Made by a program: the position numbers and the translations under genes | In this document: in pieces, positions 8,665-10,273 of the stretch | How positions within the stretch are numbered: the first letter of the stretch is position 1 | How the letters are laid out: each line of letters opens with the position of its first letter | The notes under the pieces: model-generated | What the model saw: only the letters and a program-made list of their open reading frames with translations | What the model was told of the DNA's origin: nothing | The model's database searches: none | Source: Oscillospiraceae bacterium | GTDB lineage: Bacteria; Bacillota; Clostridia; Oscillospirales; Ruminococcaceae | Direction: 5' to 3' | DNA length: 10,273 nt | Assembly: GCA_003531585.1 (NCBI GenBank) | Contig: DQFX01000033.1 | Span: 4,157-14,429 of the forward strand

Positions 8665-8694
8665 AAAAAACAGAGAAAGCAAGTTGCTTTCCCT
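8665..8694 (-). terminator. Intrinsic terminator downstream of the ATPase gene
   Basis: On the minus strand, AGGGAAAGC (8694-8686) pairs with GCTTTCTCT (8680-8672; one G-U pair) across AACTT, then G and six Ts (8670-8665). It lies about 130 bp past the ATPase stop and faces the plus-strand terminator at 8539-8570. Confidence 0.8.
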
Positions 8695-8739
8695 AATGTA
8701 TATGGAATAAAAATTAACAATTTATGGGCATTAACACGC

Positions 8740-8791
8740 AAATTTCAGTTCTGCTTTTTACTACTAAGGGGACTACTACTGCCTGAAATTT
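8740..8791. repeat. Inverted repeat enclosing ACTACTA repeat copy 2
   Basis: AAATTTCAG (8740-8748) is exactly inverted as CTGAAATTT (8783-8791). The 34-base interior holds the second ACTACTA block (8755-8783: TTTTTACTACTAA, GGGG, ACTACTAC, TGCC). The combination of a palindrome around a spaced direct repeat resembles a protein-binding or recombination site. It also lies just past the ATPase stop codon, so a role in that mRNA's 3' end is possible. Confidence 0.5.
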
Positions 8792-8821
8792 GAAGTTTAT
8801 CTGTAAAAGTTACCTGCTCAT

Positions 8822-10141
8822 TTATTCCGAAATCAGCCACTCAATCAGGTTTTCAGATTGAATACCATCATAGGAAGAATCAAGTCCGGGTTCAAGCGAC
8901 AGGACTGTTTTCTCGTAGTTGTCACGTATACTCTGTAATGGCGCTAGTTCTCTTTTGCGAACGTCCTCGCTTAACATAGATTCCGTAACCTGGATATATT
9001 TTTTATCATCGGCGGTTGTTGCAATGAAATCCACCTCAGAATCACCGACTTTGCCAATTGCAACATCATAACCACGGCGAAGCAGCTCAAAATAAACAAC
9101 ATTCTCAATTGCATGACCACTGTCGCGATTTCTGAAACCGAGCAGATAATTCCGCAGTCCTATATCTACTATATAGTATTTTCCAAGTGTGCGAAGATAC
9201 GCCTTGCCCTTTATATCAAACCGTTTTATTTCATAAAAGAAATAGCTTTCGAGAAGCGCATTCACATAAGATTGAACAGTATGTGCACTTGGAGTACCCT
9301 TTCTGCTGCCATCATCAAGCAGTCCTTCATTTACCAGAGTATTGCCGATTGACGCAATTGAAATGCTAGAACCAATGTTATCAGCAAGAAACAGTATAAT
9401 TTTGCGAAGCAGAGTCGGGTCGGTTATTTGCTTCTGACCTCTTCTTTTTTCACGCTCCAGTATATCACGAACAACGACAGTAGAATAAATACCATCAAGG
9501 AGTGATAACGCTTTTTCCTGTTCCAGACCAATATCAGCTATTCCTGGCATTCCGCCAAAGCGCATATATGCATCGAAAACTTCCCGCAGTTCGTAACGTT
9601 CCCCGTTTTTATCAAACACCTGTTTTCGTGTGCCGCCAAGTGCGCTCAGCGTTTCACGAATTTCAAAGTCGTGAAAATCAAGAAATTCCCTAAAGGATAG
9701 TGGCAGCATTTTTATCTCCACACATCTTCCTGAAAGGTAGGTGGAATATTCGGACGATAGAAGGTATGCGTTGGAGCCGGTGACGTAAATGTCACAGTCG
9801 AAGTCAACGCGAAAGGCATTTATAGCAGTTTCCCATTCATTGATTCGCTGCAGTTCATCAAAGAAAAGGTACATTCGCTTTTGGGGAACAATACGCTCCT
9901 TTACATAGCTGTAAATATCATCTGCGCTCATGCTGCGGAAATCGTATGACTCAAAGTTCATTTCAATGATCTGTTCCGGCAAAACACCTGTTTCTTTCAG
10001 GTGAATAATCATCAGCTTCAACAGACTTGACTTTCCGCAGCGCCGTATTCCGGTGATGACCTTTACCGGCTCAGTATCTTGAAATCCAATCAACTTACGC
10101 AAATATACATTTCTGTTTTTTAATTCATGCGACCCTATCAT
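8822..10141 (-). CDS. AAA_14/DUF4143 ATP-binding protein
   Basis: A 439-residue protein with the two-part plan of a widespread prokaryotic family whose role is mostly unproven: an N-terminal AAA+ ATPase (AAA_14) and a C-terminal DUF4143 domain with a restriction-nuclease-like fold. Seen: Walker A GIRRCGKSS at 31-39 (Lys37), Walker B YLFFDELQ at 91-98 (Asp95, Glu96), a TGSNAYLLSSE sensor-like motif (121-131), LSGRCVEIKMLPLSFREFL (136-154), RFGGMPG (194-200), and GDSEVDF...YIQV (366-385) where a nuclease would have its acidic residues; Gln384-Val-Thr replaces the usual E-x-K, so cleavage is doubtful. I chose the ATG at 10139-10141 because GGAGGTG lies just upstream; an in-frame ATG 21 codons earlier would fall before the promoter. 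It is a lone gene with its own promoter, AT-richer than secA and galT, and probably horizontally acquired. Partner or target cannot be read from the sequence. Confidence 0.9.
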   Translation of the reverse strand: MIGSHELKNRNVYLRKLIGFQDTEPVKVITGIRRCGKSSLLKLMIIHLKETGVLPEQIIEMNFESYDFRSMSADDIYSYVKERIVPQKRMYLFFDELQRINEWETAINAFRVDFDCDIYVTGSNAYLLSSEYSTYLSGRCVEIKMLPLSFREFLDFHDFEIRETLSALGGTRKQVFDKNGERYELREVFDAYMRFGGMPGIADIGLEQEKALSLLDGIYSTVVVRDILEREKRRGQKQITDPTLLRKIILFLADNIGSSISIASIGNTLVNEGLLDDGSRKGTPSAHTVQSYVNALLESYFFYEIKRFDIKGKAYLRTLGKYYIVDIGLRNYLLGFRNRDSGHAIENVVYFELLRRGYDVAIGKVGDSEVDFIATTADDKKYIQVTESMLSEDVRKRELAPLQSIRDNYEKTVLSLEPGLDSSYDGIQSENLIEWLISE

Positions 10142-10165
10142 TCTGTAACACCTCCTGATAATATT

Positions 10166-10194
10166 AGTATAGCACAAATTCTTAAAATAATCAA
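10166..10194 (-). promoter_or_regulatory. Sigma-A promoter of the ATPase gene
   Basis: On the minus strand: TTGATT (10194-10189), 17-nt spacer, TATACT (10171-10166) with an extended TG one base before the -10. The start near 10159 leaves only a very short leader before GGAGG (10155-10151) and the ATG. This supports the start at 10141 and excludes the longer reading frame. Confidence 0.8.
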
Positions 10195-10273
10195 GTTTTT
10201 GCACTGAAATGCAAAAATATTGTTTTATCTATAGGTCACCTCTAAAAACCTTGTTTGAGTGAAAATGTGTATA

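Larger units (their letters stand above)
8421..8821. other. Repeat-rich AT-rich junction region without an intact gene
   Basis: This 400-bp stretch separates the phosphatase fragment from the ATPase gene. It contains an open tail in a different plus-strand frame (8421-8501, ending in TAC TAC TAA), two ACTACTA repeat blocks, a strong plus-strand terminator (8539-8570), an 8-bp inverted repeat, a minus-strand terminator (8665-8694) and a 9-bp inverted repeat (8740-8791). By eye it is clearly AT-richer than the secA-galT side. I see no complete gene and no tRNA. A plausible reading is the end of an integrated or decayed mobile element. Confidence 0.6.

Noticed and set aside
8421..8821. CRISPR array from the ACTACTA repeats
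   Set aside because: There are only two full, imperfect copies 265 bp apart, no regular spacing and no cas genes.
10142..10204. Earlier start for the ATPase (21 extra residues)
   Set aside because: The stretch contains the promoter and the ribosome binding site of the start at 10141, and the extra residues are not family-like.

Overview
The window looks like chromosomal DNA from a Gram-positive anaerobe of the Ruminococcus / Oscillospiraceae type. Reasons: a cellobiose 2-epimerase very close to the Ruminococcus albus enzyme as I recall it, a Firmicutes-type (class II) GalT, a SecA ending in a zinc-binding tail, and near-consensus sigma-A promoters with AGGAGG-type ribosome binding sites. Taxonomy is inferred from protein resemblance; no search was run.

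Layout, left to right. Positions 1-168 hold a perfect palindrome and the terminator of pnuC. Then, all on the minus strand and so read right to left: secA (3565-6291, own consensus promoter), a cellobiose 2-epimerase (2136-3320), a lipoprotein membrane-fusion/adaptor protein (1022-2077) and a PnuC-family vitamin transporter (169-867). The epimerase and adaptor may share a transcript. pnuC has its own perfect promoter and a roughly 115-nt leader with a long terminator hairpin whose 5' arm can pair instead with upstream sequence, an arrangement typical of an attenuator or riboswitch. Between secA and the epimerase is a 99-bp two-tier palindrome.

Right of secA, a 63-residue acidic protein is encoded on the plus strand (6482-6673), back to back with secA and convergent with galT (6722-8212, minus). 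galT has its own promoter and terminator. Divergent from galT is a promoter, ribosome binding site and first 11 codons of a low-molecular-weight protein tyrosine phosphatase, which breaks off abruptly at about 8420. From there the DNA looks different: AT-richer, full of short repeats and inverted repeats, with two terminators facing each other and then a lone AAA_14/DUF4143 ATPase (8822-10141, minus) with its own promoter. I read 8420/8421 as the edge of an accessory segment that interrupted or replaced the phosphatase gene.

Functionally the left part combines housekeeping (protein export, NAD-precursor or other vitamin uptake) with plant-sugar metabolism (cellobiose epimerisation, Leloir pathway). 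I see no complete defence system, CRISPR array, tRNA or rRNA. The items most worth pursuing are the pnuC leader and the phosphatase junction.
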